DNA of 64,000 nt from an uncultured Flavobacteriaceae bacterium (GTDB lineage Bacteria; Bacteroidota; Bacteroidia; Flavobacteriales; Flavobacteriaceae), in contig CANNGA010000007.1 of the NCBI GenBank assembly GCA_947504035.1, positions 1 through 64,000 on the forward strand, in the 5' to 3' direction. The notes below the pieces were generated by a model. That model was not told the origin of the DNA. It searched no databases and saw nothing but the letters and a program-made list of their open reading frames with translations. Below are positions 25,917-34,629 of the stretch, piece after piece. The first letter of the stretch is position 1, and each line of letters begins with the position of its first letter. Made by a program: the position numbers and the translations under genes.

Positions 25917-27764
25917 ATGAAAAATCAAAAAAACGCTTTAATGTGTTTACTAATGCTGTTTGCGCTATCTCTTAGCCATAATGCGCAAGTAACAGTATCG
26001 ACCAACTTTACTAACTCTAGCAATAATAAAGGTGTAATGAGAGATTTCCATAATACTTTTATTAGAACACACCAGTATAGCAGTGGCAGAACAACACCTG
26101 GATACCGGTCTCCCTTTTTTAATGGAGATGGTATTAGTTTAGTAAGAACTTTAGGAGGTATTCGAGAATCTAACATGAACCCTGTACCCCTGCAGCAATA
26201 TGATTCTTACACATGGAATGGAAGTGAATTTGTAACAGACTTTACAACATTGAGAGGATGGATAAACTCAGGTGGTAATGGTAGAGCAGTACGTATGATT
26301 GTACTAGACCAACCTTCTTGGGATTTTCAAAGAGATGAAAATGGCGTTTTACCTGGTAACACATTCAATGTAAGAACTTATGGTAATGGGGAGCCACCTT
26401 TTGACGGTTTAGGCAGTACCCCTAGAGATAAAGGTTTCAGAAGATGGGTAGCGTATTTAGAAGAAGCTATGGAAGCCATTGTAGATCAACTTAACTCACA
26501 AGGTATTAACCCTAATGATGTTCAATATTGTATAGGACGCGAAATTGGTACAGAAGCGCATTGGACTGGAAGTCGAAATGAATTTTTTAGATTTTATAGA
26601 GAATCTATTAACGTTGTTAGACAGGTATTACCTAATGCAAAGGTTGGTAGTCATTTTTTATGGCAATCTGCAACTTCTCAATCAGCTAATGATGATACAT
26701 CTTGGCAAGAAGATTTTATAGCCTATTGCGCAAACAATAACGTTCCTTATGATTTTCTTGCTGTATCGTATTATCCTATAGTAAATAGACCAAATAGTGA
26801 TCTAGACAATATTTACAATTTAGATTGGGCACCTATATTAGAGCATCCACAATGGGATAGTAATGCCAAATTACAGCTGCATGAGCATAGATTGGTTGAT
26901 CAAATCTCTGGTAACACTACCGTACCTGCTACAGCAGATAAGCAAAATGCATTCTTTATAGGAATGGTAAAAACGGTAATAGACAATGGTTTAGATCAAG
27001 TACATCACTGGGATACAGGGCAACAGTACGAACCTAGCATGGGAGTTGTGCGTGAGTTAATAGCAAATGGGAATGAGTACTATACAGGGGCAAAATCTGG
27101 AAGACCTACTAACAACAATACGTTAATTAATGCCATTTTTACAAAAGCTGGCCCTAATACTTACGAAATAATAGTGTCAAACTTTTTAAGAGCTTTAAAC
27201 ACCCCTGCTGTAACACAGGAGGTAAGAATAGATGCTGTAATTAACGCTCCTACAGGGACTAGAGTTTCGGTAGAAAAACAATTCTTTAATGCTGGTACAG
27301 TTACTTCTAATTCTGAAAGATTTGGCTCTGAAACATTAACCAATTCAAGTTTTCGACGCACTACTTTCGGGGGTAATAATTCTAGATCTACTGTAAGGAT
27401 AGCCGAGTCACTTCCTAGTTGGACGTGGGCTAAATACAGAATTACTTTTAATTCTAATTCAGCTAAAGACAATGTAAATGCCAAACCAACAAACGAAGAC
27501 GTATCGGCAACAGCGTTAGACAACAAAGACATTAAAGTGTACCCAAACCCTGTTAACTCAGAAACGTTTAGTATTAAACTAAAAGGAATGGAAAATGCCA
27601 ATATCACAATTACAAATACATTAGGAAAAGTGATACGCCAAATGACCACTAAAGAAAGTACTATCAAGTTTAAAAAAGCTGGTCTATTTAAAAGCGGTAT
27701 TTATTTTATTATTGCAAAAGATAGTGATGGTAGAAGCGTCACTTCAAAACTTGTAATTAAATAG
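25917..27764 (+). CDS. Secreted TIM-barrel-like glycoside hydrolase with T9SS sorting domain, copy 2
   Basis: A 615-residue paralogue of the gene at 21524 with the same signal peptide, GREIG (Glu209) and LHEHR (Glu323) segments and C-terminal T9SS domain. The first 90 residues are identical in the two copies. Differences cluster around 92-230 (for example Tyr95, Thr99, Glu213 and Glu229 here) and in the linker/sorting region. Leader and terminator are also duplicated, so each copy has its own expression signals. Residues near 209-230 flank the putative acid/base, so substrate or pH preference may differ. Family and substrate unknown; an algal or plant polysaccharide is likely from context. 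Confidence 0.75.
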   Translation: MKNQKNALMCLLMLFALSLSHNAQVTVSTNFTNSSNNKGVMRDFHNTFIRTHQYSSGRTTPGYRSPFFNGDGISLVRTLGGIRESNMNPVPLQQYDSYTWNGSEFVTDFTTLRGWINSGGNGRAVRMIVLDQPSWDFQRDENGVLPGNTFNVRTYGNGEPPFDGLGSTPRDKGFRRWVAYLEEAMEAIVDQLNSQGINPNDVQYCIGREIGTEAHWTGSRNEFFRFYRESINVVRQVLPNAKVGSHFLWQSATSQSANDDTSWQEDFIAYCANNNVPYDFLAVSYYPIVNRPNSDLDNIYNLDWAPILEHPQWDSNAKLQLHEHRLVDQISGNTTVPATADKQNAFFIGMVKTVIDNGLDQVHHWDTGQQYEPSMGVVRELIANGNEYYTGAKSGRPTNNNTLINAIFTKAGPNTYEIIVSNFLRALNTPAVTQEVRIDAVINAPTGTRVSVEKQFFNAGTVTSNSERFGSETLTNSSFRRTTFGGNNSRSTVRIAESLPSWTWAKYRITFNSNSAKDNVNAKPTNEDVSATALDNKDIKVYPNPVNSETFSIKLKGMENANITITNTLGKVIRQMTTKESTIKFKKAGLFKSGIYFIIAKDSDGRSVTSKLVIK

Positions 27765-27797
27765 ATAGAAAACGTAATATTTTAAATGATATATTAA

Positions 27798-27827
27798 GGT
27801 GGTAAATCTCGTATTTACCACCTTTTT
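27798..27827 (+). terminator. Terminator after glycosidase copy 2
   Basis: GGTGGTAAAT (27798-27807), loop CTCGT, ATTTACCACC (27813-27822), then TTTTT; identical to the one after copy 1. Confidence 0.92.
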
Positions 27828-28370
27828 CATGAAAACAGTAGCATTCTAAAGGTTAGAGAAAAGCATGTTATTTTTTTAATTCACTTGGCTGTAATTATAC
27901 ACTGAACATGGTCTCTTTTATACCATGCACGTAAAAAAAGTGTATACGTATCGTTTCTTTTCTACTATTTTTACATTAGAAAATGAAACCTTAACTAAAA
28001 CTACTAGATTTTTAACCAATATCTTTTCTTACATAATTGAGAACTTTACATTTATATAAGTTTGCTCATGCCCTGGTCTTTTTAAAATTGAACCTTTATA
28101 GCATTTTGTACACACGTTAATCAAAGCAGTGTCTGTAAGTTTGCAAAAATAAGCCAACGCAATGGTATTATAGATTTATAACAAATTTCCAATACCCGCC
28201 AAAACAAGGGGTGAAATAATTAGGCGCCTCTTAATAACTCTATAAAGGGTTGGTTTCATTGGCTTTATATTCACCAAAGCTTATTCAGTGAAAAGTCAAG
28301 ACTTGAACTCAAACAAATTTTGATTTTTAAAATGACTTTTTAAGGATCAGTTATTTAGTCAAACTTTCTC
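27828..28370. other. Gene-free stretch in the island
   Basis: 543 bp, AT-rich. No ORF, RNA or clear repeat could be supported. It probably consists of decayed mobile DNA, given the transposase relics on both sides. Confidence 0.45.
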
Positions 28371-28676
28371 AACACAGAATAGAGCAATTTAAAATTATAG
28401 TAATGTATAGTGTTGCTTTTCATTCTACTAAAAATATTGAAGTTCCTGAAAATATTTTCTTAATAAATAGCTCTCCATATACTCCAGAATTAAACCCATG
28501 CGAACAAGTTTGGGGATACATCAAACAAAGATTCAAAAATCAATGCTTCGAGAATTTAAATAAACTTAAACAATGACGCTATAAGATGATTAACACCATG
28601 GCTAAAGAAACTGTAAAATCTATTGTGAGTAATAAATACTATTTGAATAGTTTTTATACAACATTTAATTTTTAAA
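28371..28676 (+). pseudogene. IS630-family transposase remnant 2
   Basis: Second decayed IS630 C-terminus, closely related to the one at 23600. It reads EQFKIIVMYSVAFHSTK, then TPELNPCEQVWGYIKQRF, a TGA after NLNKLKQ, and a tail (INTMAKETVKSIVSNKYYL) ending in a stop near 28674. The N-terminal part is absent and the left truncation point matches remnant 1. The catalytic Asp of the usual DNAAFH is replaced by Ser in YSVAFH. Confidence 0.82.
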
Positions 28677-28681
28677 CTGGT

Positions 28682-28915
28682 ATGACTCTTATTTGGGGAA
28701 CCATAAAAATCATCAAGAAGCATTTGGTATGTAAACTTTTTAAATGGATGAAAAGTAAAGGTAGAAAGGCATGTCGGAAGTTATGCCAGCGGCCCTATGA
28801 AAATTTAGTCCGCTTTTATGGCTTATTAGACATAAAAAAGTATGCACATCTTAAAACCCTATGCGAAAGCTCAATGAAGAATTCTATCGGTAAACCGTGT
28901 GAGGAGAAACTTTAA
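28682..28915 (+). pseudogene. 77-codon ORF running into the group II intron relic
   Basis: ORF of 77 codons (MTLIWGTIKIIKKHL ... SIGKPCEEKL). It is Lys/Cys-rich and matches no family I know. Its last codons overlap the domain V-like hairpin at 28892-28924, so it is more likely intron or decayed maturase sequence read through by chance than a gene. Confidence 0.3.
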
Positions 28916-28999
28916 GCACGGTTTGATGAAGGAGGCGCTGACAGTCTCATGAATTTCACTAATTTAGTAAGACATTTAATAGAGCTGTCAGGCTCTACT
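28892..28999 (+). mobile_element. Group II intron 3' end relic (domains V and VI)
   Basis: 28892-28924 looks like group II domain V: AAACCGTG pairs with CACGGTTT, with the two-base AG bulge before CACGG and an upper stem TGAGG/CTTTA capped by a GAAA-type loop. Downstream, CTGACAG (28938-28944) pairs with CTGTCAG (28984-28990), and CTCTACTC (28993-29000) resembles the domain VI 3' end of bacterial introns. The maturase and the 5' domains are not seen nearby, so it is a fragment. Confidence 0.55.
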
Positions 29000-29034
29000 C
29001 TACTGTGTTATTATAAGAAATTTTAAAACTGTTT

Positions 29035-29560
29035 ATGAAGATTTACGAAACTAATATGACAGAAAAAGAAGTTGAAAAAATTGGCAAAGCATATTTGAAA
29101 GAAATAAGTAGTGCATTCTTTTATTTTTTCAGCAATCATATTGGTGCTTTTTAATATGTATTACACTGAACAAGGTTTTTATAGACTAATTTTTAACGCA
29201 CCTATATTTTTATTTGGTTTATTTCAATTAAAAAAAGCAATAAAACTTTTATTTTTTGATACTATTAAAAAAGACTTTGAACAAAAGAAAAAAATAAAGA
29301 TAACGCTAATAGTATCCAAAAAAAACGAAGAACATGAATCTTTTGATGGCCCTAATAGCTCTGCTAATATAGAGTTTAAGAAAAACCCATATTTTCGGAG
29401 TTTAGATATTTCAGAAAGCTCTTATCTGTCAATTTCAATTGGAGATAAAGTAAATTTTGAATTAAGTAAATATGGAAAATGGCTAATAAAAGTTAATTCT
29501 AACTCAAGAAATATTGACTATAACACTTTAGTACATGACAAAAATGACATAAATCATTAA
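29035..29560 (+). pseudogene. Small membrane protein gene, probably frameshifted
   Basis: A frame from ATG 29035 (or 29056) gives MTEKEVEKIGKAYLKEISS and then goes out of register. The +1 frame from ~29111 continues FIFSAIILVLFNMYY, a second hydrophobic segment (LIFNAPIFLFGLFQL) and a hydrophilic C-terminus to 29560. Joining them gives one ~170-residue protein with two membrane segments. Read alone, the second frame would need a GTG start at 29111. No family recognised. It lies between the intron relic and the IS4 element. Confidence 0.55.
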
Positions 29561-29571
29561 TTTTCAAACAA

Positions 29572-30671
29572 ATAGGTGTTAATTTAGTTGTATAAAATAC
29601 TGGAATTCAGTATATTAAAGTGTTATTCTTACATGATGACTTTAAAAAAGAACTCCAGTACCAGTGTTAAAGATATAGAATTATTAAGACTCTTTAAAGC
29701 CCATTTTAAAGGAGATCTAAACTTAGCTAGAATCCGTCTTATTTGTTTATTTATAAACGCGCTATGCAAAGTTAAGTCTGTCAATTTTGTTAAAATATCT
29801 GCTGGCTTTGCTACATCAACAGATGCTTCAAGTAGTTATAGACGAATTCAACGCTTTATGGCATTTGTCGATTTCTCGTCTATATGGGTAGCGAAGCTTA
29901 TTTTTAGTTTACTTCCTCAGAAAAAGGGTTTAATCCTGTCTATTGATAGAACCAATTGGAAATTCGGTAGCAAAAATATAAATATCCTTATGCTAGGGGT
30001 TAGTTATAAAAATGTAGCTTTCCCTATTTTATTTAAAGTGCTTGATAAAAGAGGGAACTCAAATACAAATGAACGTATTGCGTTGGTACAAGAATTTGTT
30101 GATTGCTTTGGTAAGGACTGTATTGATTGTCTGTTAGCTGAGAGGGAGTTTGTCGGAGAGCAGTGGCTCAATTTTCTAAATAACAACAACATACGATACT
30201 TCATTCGAATACGTAATAACTTCAAAATATTTTGCCCCAAAAAACAAAGAGAAATTACAGCTAAACATTTATTTCATAACATCAAAGATGGAAAAATAGA
30301 CTTCTGTATAATTGTTGCGTTTAACAAGCCAGAGCTAGCATTAGAGTACTACGCTAAAAGATGGCAAATAGAAACATTATTTAGAGGTCTTAAATCTAGC
30401 GGATTCAATCTCGAAGAAACTCATCTAACTCATAGGGATAGACTACGGAAATTAATCCTCCTAGTAATGATTGCTTTTGTATGGTGTTATAAAATTGGAG
30501 ACTTTATTGATGAAAAAATAAAACCAATAACCATTAAAAAACACGGAAGAAGAGCTATAACTGTATTTAAATACGGATTAGACTATCTCTCAAAATGCTT
30601 GTTATCAGGATTTAATAAATACAACTTAAACCTTATCCAATTTTTGTCGTGTACTTAGCTATAACACTTAT
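29572..30671 (+). mobile_element. IS4-family insertion sequence, ~1.1 kb
   Basis: Contains the transposase ORF plus imperfect inverted ends. The left end has GTGTTAATTTAGTTGTA (29576-29592). The right end, read on the other strand, has GTGTTATAGCTAAGTACA (about 30651-30668). No clear target-site duplication was found. Confidence 0.65.
29633..30658 (+). CDS. IS4-family transposase, probably inactive
   Basis: Transposase with SIDRTNWKFG (first catalytic Asp) and the Y-R-E-K signature YYAKRWQIETLFRGLKSSGF carrying the catalytic Glu. The second catalytic position, normally ADREF, reads AEREF (CLLAEREFVG), an Asp-to-Glu change expected to impair activity. The segment between RIRNNFKIF and FNKPELALEYY also seems short for the family, suggesting an internal deletion. 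The frame extends to a TTG at 29588, inside the left end; the ATG at 29633 is the better start. Confidence 0.82.
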   Translation: MMTLKKNSSTSVKDIELLRLFKAHFKGDLNLARIRLICLFINALCKVKSVNFVKISAGFATSTDASSSYRRIQRFMAFVDFSSIWVAKLIFSLLPQKKGLILSIDRTNWKFGSKNINILMLGVSYKNVAFPILFKVLDKRGNSNTNERIALVQEFVDCFGKDCIDCLLAEREFVGEQWLNFLNNNNIRYFIRIRNNFKIFCPKKQREITAKHLFHNIKDGKIDFCIIVAFNKPELALEYYAKRWQIETLFRGLKSSGFNLEETHLTHRDRLRKLILLVMIAFVWCYKIGDFIDEKIKPITIKKHGRRAITVFKYGLDYLSKCLLSGFNKYNLNLIQFLSCT

Positions 30672-30710
30672 AATGTTGTGAGAGCAAATCGAATAAAAAC
30701 ATTAAAAACG

Positions 30711-30774
30711 AACGCAAAATAGTTAAGCATATGGCGTGGATAGGCTAACGTGATATGTGGTGTTATCTGATCCG
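30711..30774. repeat. Palindromic repeat element, copy B
   Basis: 64-bp imperfect palindrome related to 25041-25107, ending GTTATCTGATCCG. The 55 bp after it (CTTAAGTAAAAAACAATTTT...) resembles 23923-23980, where the same DNA forms the N-terminal codons of the YkuD-like fragment. Confidence 0.5.
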
Positions 30775-30876
30775 CTTAAGTAAAAAACAATTTTCAAAGC
30801 GTACTTATAAGCTTAGAGTAGCATGAGATTTTGAGAGTATTTGGAAGATATTATACTTCAAAAAGTTCGAAAACTG

Positions 30877-30892
30877 TCCCGTTGCGTCCACA
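30877..30892 (+). repeat. tRNA 3'-end-like sequence (possible attR)
   Basis: TCCCGTTGCGTCCACA matches the tRNA-Val 3' end TCCCTTCGCGCCCACA (21206-21221) at 13 of 16 positions and is followed by an A-run and a tRNA-style terminator. It may be the far attachment site of the island or a decayed tRNA; no complete cloverleaf can be drawn upstream. Confidence 0.4.
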
Positions 30893-30937
30893 AAAAAAAG
30901 GTCGTCTAGAAAGTAATTTTTAGGCGATTTCTTTTTT
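30893..30937 (+). terminator. Terminator after the tRNA-like sequence
   Basis: TCGTCTAGAAA (30902-30912) pairs, with wobbles, with TTTTTAGGCGA (30917-30927), followed by a T-rich tract. Confidence 0.6.
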
Positions 30938-31182
30938 ATAGATCTGATGATTTGTCCAAATTCCATCTTATTAAGTTATACTTTTAAAAGGATTTATGGT
31001 TCGTGATTAGATACAGTATCGTTCTTTTGAATTAAAAAGGGATTTGTGCTATAAGAAAAGAATATATGGTGTTTTTTCATTTTGTTTGGAAGGTTTTTTC
31101 GTGACTTTTTTAATCTTAACGATTGTTGGATTAGATTGATATTTTAATTTAAAAAGCGTTATTTTGTAGCATAACTTAATAT
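30938..31182. other. Leader region of rsgA
   Basis: 245 bp, no ORF. It probably carries the rsgA promoter; ATTTTGTAGC near 31161 partly resembles the -7 element. Confidence 0.4.
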
Positions 31183-32127
31183 ATGACAGGACGCGTTTAT
31201 AAATCTACAGGAAGCTGGTATACAGTGAAAACTCAATTAGGGGACATATACCAATGTCGTATAAAAGGAAAGTTTAGGCTTAAGGGGATTAAAAGTACCA
31301 ATCCAATAGCTGTTGGCGATATTGTGGATTTTGAATTAGAAGAAAATAGCGATGAGGTTTCAGGCGTTATTTTTAATATACACGATAGAACCAATTATAT
31401 TGTTAGGAAATCTGTTAACCTGTCTAAGCAAACCCATATCATTTCAGCTAATATCGATCAGGTGTTTTTAATGATTACCATTAACAATCCGCCAACATTA
31501 ACAAGCTTTATAGATCGCTTTTTAGTCACTGCCGAAGCCTACTCTATAAAAACCATTCTGCTTTTTAATAAAATAGATGCCTACGATGATGAAACGCTTT
31601 TAGAAGTGAGATATCTAGCGCATGTTTATCGTAAAATAGGGTATGAGTGTATTGGCGTGTCTGCGAAAACAGGAAAAAATGTAGACAAGGTAAAAGGCAT
31701 CATGAAAGATAAGGTAAGTATGTTTGCAGGACACTCTGGTGTTGGTAAATCTACATTAGTAAATACTATAGAACCGACATTAAATTTAAAAACCAAAGCG
31801 ATTTCCAATTTGCATATGCAAGGCCAACATACCACCACATTTGCTGAAATGTTTGATACCAATTTTGGAGGGCGAATAATAGATACGCCTGGGATTAAAG
31901 GCTTTGGAGTTGTAGATATGGATAAAGAAGAAGTAGGCGATTATTTTCCTGAAATTTTTCAATTGAAGCAAAATTGTAAGTTTAATAACTGTATTCATTT
32001 AAAGGAACCCAAATGCGCTGTGAAACAAGCCTTAGAAGATGATGAAATAGCCTATTCCAGATACCGTAGCTATGTCCAAATTTTAGAAGGTGAAGACGAA
32101 AACTATAGAACCGACGATTGGCAATAG
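31183..32127 (+). CDS. rsgA: Ribosome small subunit-dependent GTPase A
   Basis: A 314-residue circularly permuted GTPase that checks late 30S assembly. The N-terminal OB fold is followed by G4 (FNKIDAYDDE), G5 (SAKTGKN), then G1 (GHSGVGKSTLVN) and G3 (DTPGIKGFG); this permuted order is diagnostic. The C-terminal zinc finger is visible as CKFNNCIHLKEPKCAV. It is followed 18 bp later by dtd. Confidence 0.97.
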   Translation: MTGRVYKSTGSWYTVKTQLGDIYQCRIKGKFRLKGIKSTNPIAVGDIVDFELEENSDEVSGVIFNIHDRTNYIVRKSVNLSKQTHIISANIDQVFLMITINNPPTLTSFIDRFLVTAEAYSIKTILLFNKIDAYDDETLLEVRYLAHVYRKIGYECIGVSAKTGKNVDKVKGIMKDKVSMFAGHSGVGKSTLVNTIEPTLNLKTKAISNLHMQGQHTTTFAEMFDTNFGGRIIDTPGIKGFGVVDMDKEEVGDYFPEIFQLKQNCKFNNCIHLKEPKCAVKQALEDDEIAYSRYRSYVQILEGEDENYRTDDWQ

Positions 32128-32145
32128 TACCATGTATTAAAAAAA

Positions 32146-32598
32146 ATGAAAGTAGTTATTCAAAGAGTTTCTAGTGCTAGCGTATTTATAGAAGCGCAGC
32201 CCGTAGCATCTATCCAACATGGTGTTGTTGTACTGCTTGGTATTGCAAATGAAGACAGTAAAGACGACATCGATTGGTTGTGTCATAAAATAGCAAATCT
32301 TAGAATTTTTAGCGATGCCAATGATGTCATGAATCAATCCCTATTAGCCTGTAATGGCGATATGATAGTGGTGAGTCAATTTACACTACACGCAACAACA
32401 AAAAAAGGGCACCGCCCGAGTTATATAAAAGCCGCAAAACCAGAAATAGCATTGCCGCTTTATGAGGCATTTGTAAAACGCCAACAAGACGTTTTAGGAA
32501 AGCCCATTCAAACAGGGCGTTTTGGTGCGGACATGCAAGTGCAATTGGTTAACGATGGTCCTGTAACTATAATTATCGACTCAAAAAATAAAGAATAA
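32146..32598 (+). CDS. dtd: D-aminoacyl-tRNA deacylase
   Basis: A 150-residue proofreading enzyme that releases D-amino acids from tRNA. It begins MKVVIQRVSSASV as the family does. The active-site signatures VSQFTLHA and NDGPVTIIIDS (the Gly-cis-Pro motif) are intact. Length is standard. It lies 18 bp after rsgA; a hairpin follows its stop codon. Confidence 0.96.
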   Translation: MKVVIQRVSSASVFIEAQPVASIQHGVVVLLGIANEDSKDDIDWLCHKIANLRIFSDANDVMNQSLLACNGDMIVVSQFTLHATTKKGHRPSYIKAAKPEIALPLYEAFVKRQQDVLGKPIQTGRFGADMQVQLVNDGPVTIIIDSKNKE

Positions 32599-32623
32599 AC
32601 ATTGGCGAGGCCAGTGTTTTATG
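32597..32623 (+). terminator. Hairpin after dtd
   Basis: AAACATTGGC (32597-32606), loop GAG, GCCAGTGTTT (32610-32619), followed by TAT. A 10-bp stem with one wobble, overlapping the stop codon. Plausible weak terminator. Confidence 0.55.
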
Positions 32624-32642
32624 AAATGAAATAAACCGTTTT

Positions 32643-34574
32643 ATGTATAAACAACATTTCGTGATCTTAGCGCTGTTAATGGCGGTTTTTAGTGCATTAT
32701 CTCAAGAGCATATTTATAAAAGCACTAGCATACCTGAAACTCTTAAAGAAAATGCGAATGCAGTCATTAGAACGCAAACCGTAGCAATTCGTTTAAAATC
32801 ATCTCGTGAGATGCATATCTTAAACAAACGTGTCGTTACTGTACGCAATAAAAAAGGGGAAGCCCATGTTAATGCTTTTGTGTATTATGACGATAACAAA
32901 AGCGTATTAAAATTAGAAGCGGTTATTTACGATGCCTTTGGTAAAGTCATTAAAAAGGTAAAAAAGAAAGATTTTAAAGATGTGAGTGCAGTGGCTGGAG
33001 GGACGTTATATTCAGATTCTAGATTGAAATATTTAGACTACACCCCTATAGCTTACCCCTATACCGTTGCGTTTAGTTGTGAGACAACTAATAAAAACAC
33101 AGCATTTATCCCTCCTTTTTATCCGATAGATGGTTATAATTTAAGTGTAGAGCAAAGTTCTTATAGCATTACATATCCCGAAACATTAAAAATAAGGCTA
33201 AAGAAAAAAAATGTTGAACACTATAATTTAGAAACGTTTGAAGAGAAACAGCTTTATAGGTTTCAAATACACGATGTTGCTGCAATTAATACCGAAGCCT
33301 ATAGTCCAGAGGCTGCACAGATAGTCCCTAGAGTATTGGTAGCTTCTAATAAATTTACATTGGAAGGTGTTGAGGCCGAGGTGGAAGATTGGACAGATTT
33401 TGGGAAATGGATGTATCGCGATTTGATAGCGGATACCCATGATGTGCCAGAAAGCACAGTAAAAACGATTAAAAACTTGGTAAAAGACGAGGATAGTGCT
33501 ATTGATAAAGCTAAAAAAGTATACCAGTACGTACAAAATAAGGTACGCTATATAAGTGTGCAAGTAGGCATTGGTGGTTGGAAACCTTTTAATGCGTCTC
33601 AAGTTGATAAGTTAGGGTATGGCGATTGTAAAGCATTAACAAACTACACCATGGCTTTGCTGAATGCTGTTGGCGTGGAATCTCATTATACAATAGTGTA
33701 TGCGAATGGATCCCAAAGAAATATAGAAAAGGATTTTTCTGCCATGCAAGGGAACCATGCGATACTTAATATTCCTCAAAAAGAAGGAGAAGATATCTGG
33801 TTGGAATGTACAAGTCAAAAATTACCCTTTGGATTTATAGGGGATTTTACAGACGATAGAGACGTTCTTGTCATTACGCCCGAAGGCGGGAAAATAAAGC
33901 ATACAAAGCAGTATAAAACAAAAGAGAACTCCCAAGTACAGACGGGGTGTTATACCCTGTCGAGTTGGGGAGATATCGCTGTGACTCTAGAAGTAAACTC
34001 AAAAGGTACCGCCTACGACGATAAGTATTATTTAGAAAGCTATACCCCTAGAGATAAAGATATCGCATATAAGAAGCGGTTGCATTTTATTAATACTATA
34101 GATTTTCAAGAGTTATCCATAACAAATGATAAAGCGGCTATTACTTTTAAAGAGGTTTTAAAGTTTACAGCTAAAAACTATGCAAAAAAAGCGGGATCAC
34201 GGCTACTGTTTAGAGCCAATGCTGTTAATCAAAATAAATACATTCCTAAGCACGATAACGAAAGGCGTTTGCCAGTTGTTGTAAAACGCGGTTATCTTCA
34301 AGAAGACGATTTTGTCATTAAAATACCAGAAAATTATCAGGTAGAATCTGTCCCCAAGGCCGTCCATATAGAAAATAAATTTGGAAGCTATAGCATGCAT
34401 ATAGCGCAAAAAAACACATTGGAATTAACATATAAACGTCTATTTATATTGAAAGACGGTGTGTACCCCAAAGAAGACTACAAGGCATTTAGAGATTTTT
34501 GGAAACATATTTCTAAACAGGATGCCGCAAAGATAGTCATTGTAAAAAAGACAGAAGAGTTGAAAAAGGACTAG
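32643..34574 (+). CDS. DUF3857 / transglutaminase-like domain protein, exported
   Basis: A 643-residue exported protein; the signal peptide is within residues 1-20 (FVILALLMAVFSALSQ). A DUF3857-type beta domain (~50-240) precedes a transglutaminase-like core (~285-400). There VRYISVQVGIGGWKPF leads to the nucleophile in GYGDCKALTNY, with the His in GNHAILNI and an acidic partner downstream. The C-terminal ~200 residues are beta-rich. The pair is widespread in Bacteroidota, usually of unknown substrate. It is the middle gene of a same-strand run with dtd and the MazG-like gene. Confidence 0.85.
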   Translation: MYKQHFVILALLMAVFSALSQEHIYKSTSIPETLKENANAVIRTQTVAIRLKSSREMHILNKRVVTVRNKKGEAHVNAFVYYDDNKSVLKLEAVIYDAFGKVIKKVKKKDFKDVSAVAGGTLYSDSRLKYLDYTPIAYPYTVAFSCETTNKNTAFIPPFYPIDGYNLSVEQSSYSITYPETLKIRLKKKNVEHYNLETFEEKQLYRFQIHDVAAINTEAYSPEAAQIVPRVLVASNKFTLEGVEAEVEDWTDFGKWMYRDLIADTHDVPESTVKTIKNLVKDEDSAIDKAKKVYQYVQNKVRYISVQVGIGGWKPFNASQVDKLGYGDCKALTNYTMALLNAVGVESHYTIVYANGSQRNIEKDFSAMQGNHAILNIPQKEGEDIWLECTSQKLPFGFIGDFTDDRDVLVITPEGGKIKHTKQYKTKENSQVQTGCYTLSSWGDIAVTLEVNSKGTAYDDKYYLESYTPRDKDIAYKKRLHFINTIDFQELSITNDKAAITFKEVLKFTAKNYAKKAGSRLLFRANAVNQNKYIPKHDNERRLPVVVKRGYLQEDDFVIKIPENYQVESVPKAVHIENKFGSYSMHIAQKNTLELTYKRLFILKDGVYPKEDYKAFRDFWKHISKQDAAKIVIVKKTEELKKD

Positions 34575-34629
34575 AGCCCGATTTCGTAAGTAAAGCTAAT
34601 ACATACATAAATTTAACAATATTATAAAA

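Noticed and set aside
28682-28915. 77-codon ORF as a real gene
   Set aside because: Its 3' end runs into the domain V-like hairpin, composition is unusual and no family is recognised; kept only as a low-confidence relic.
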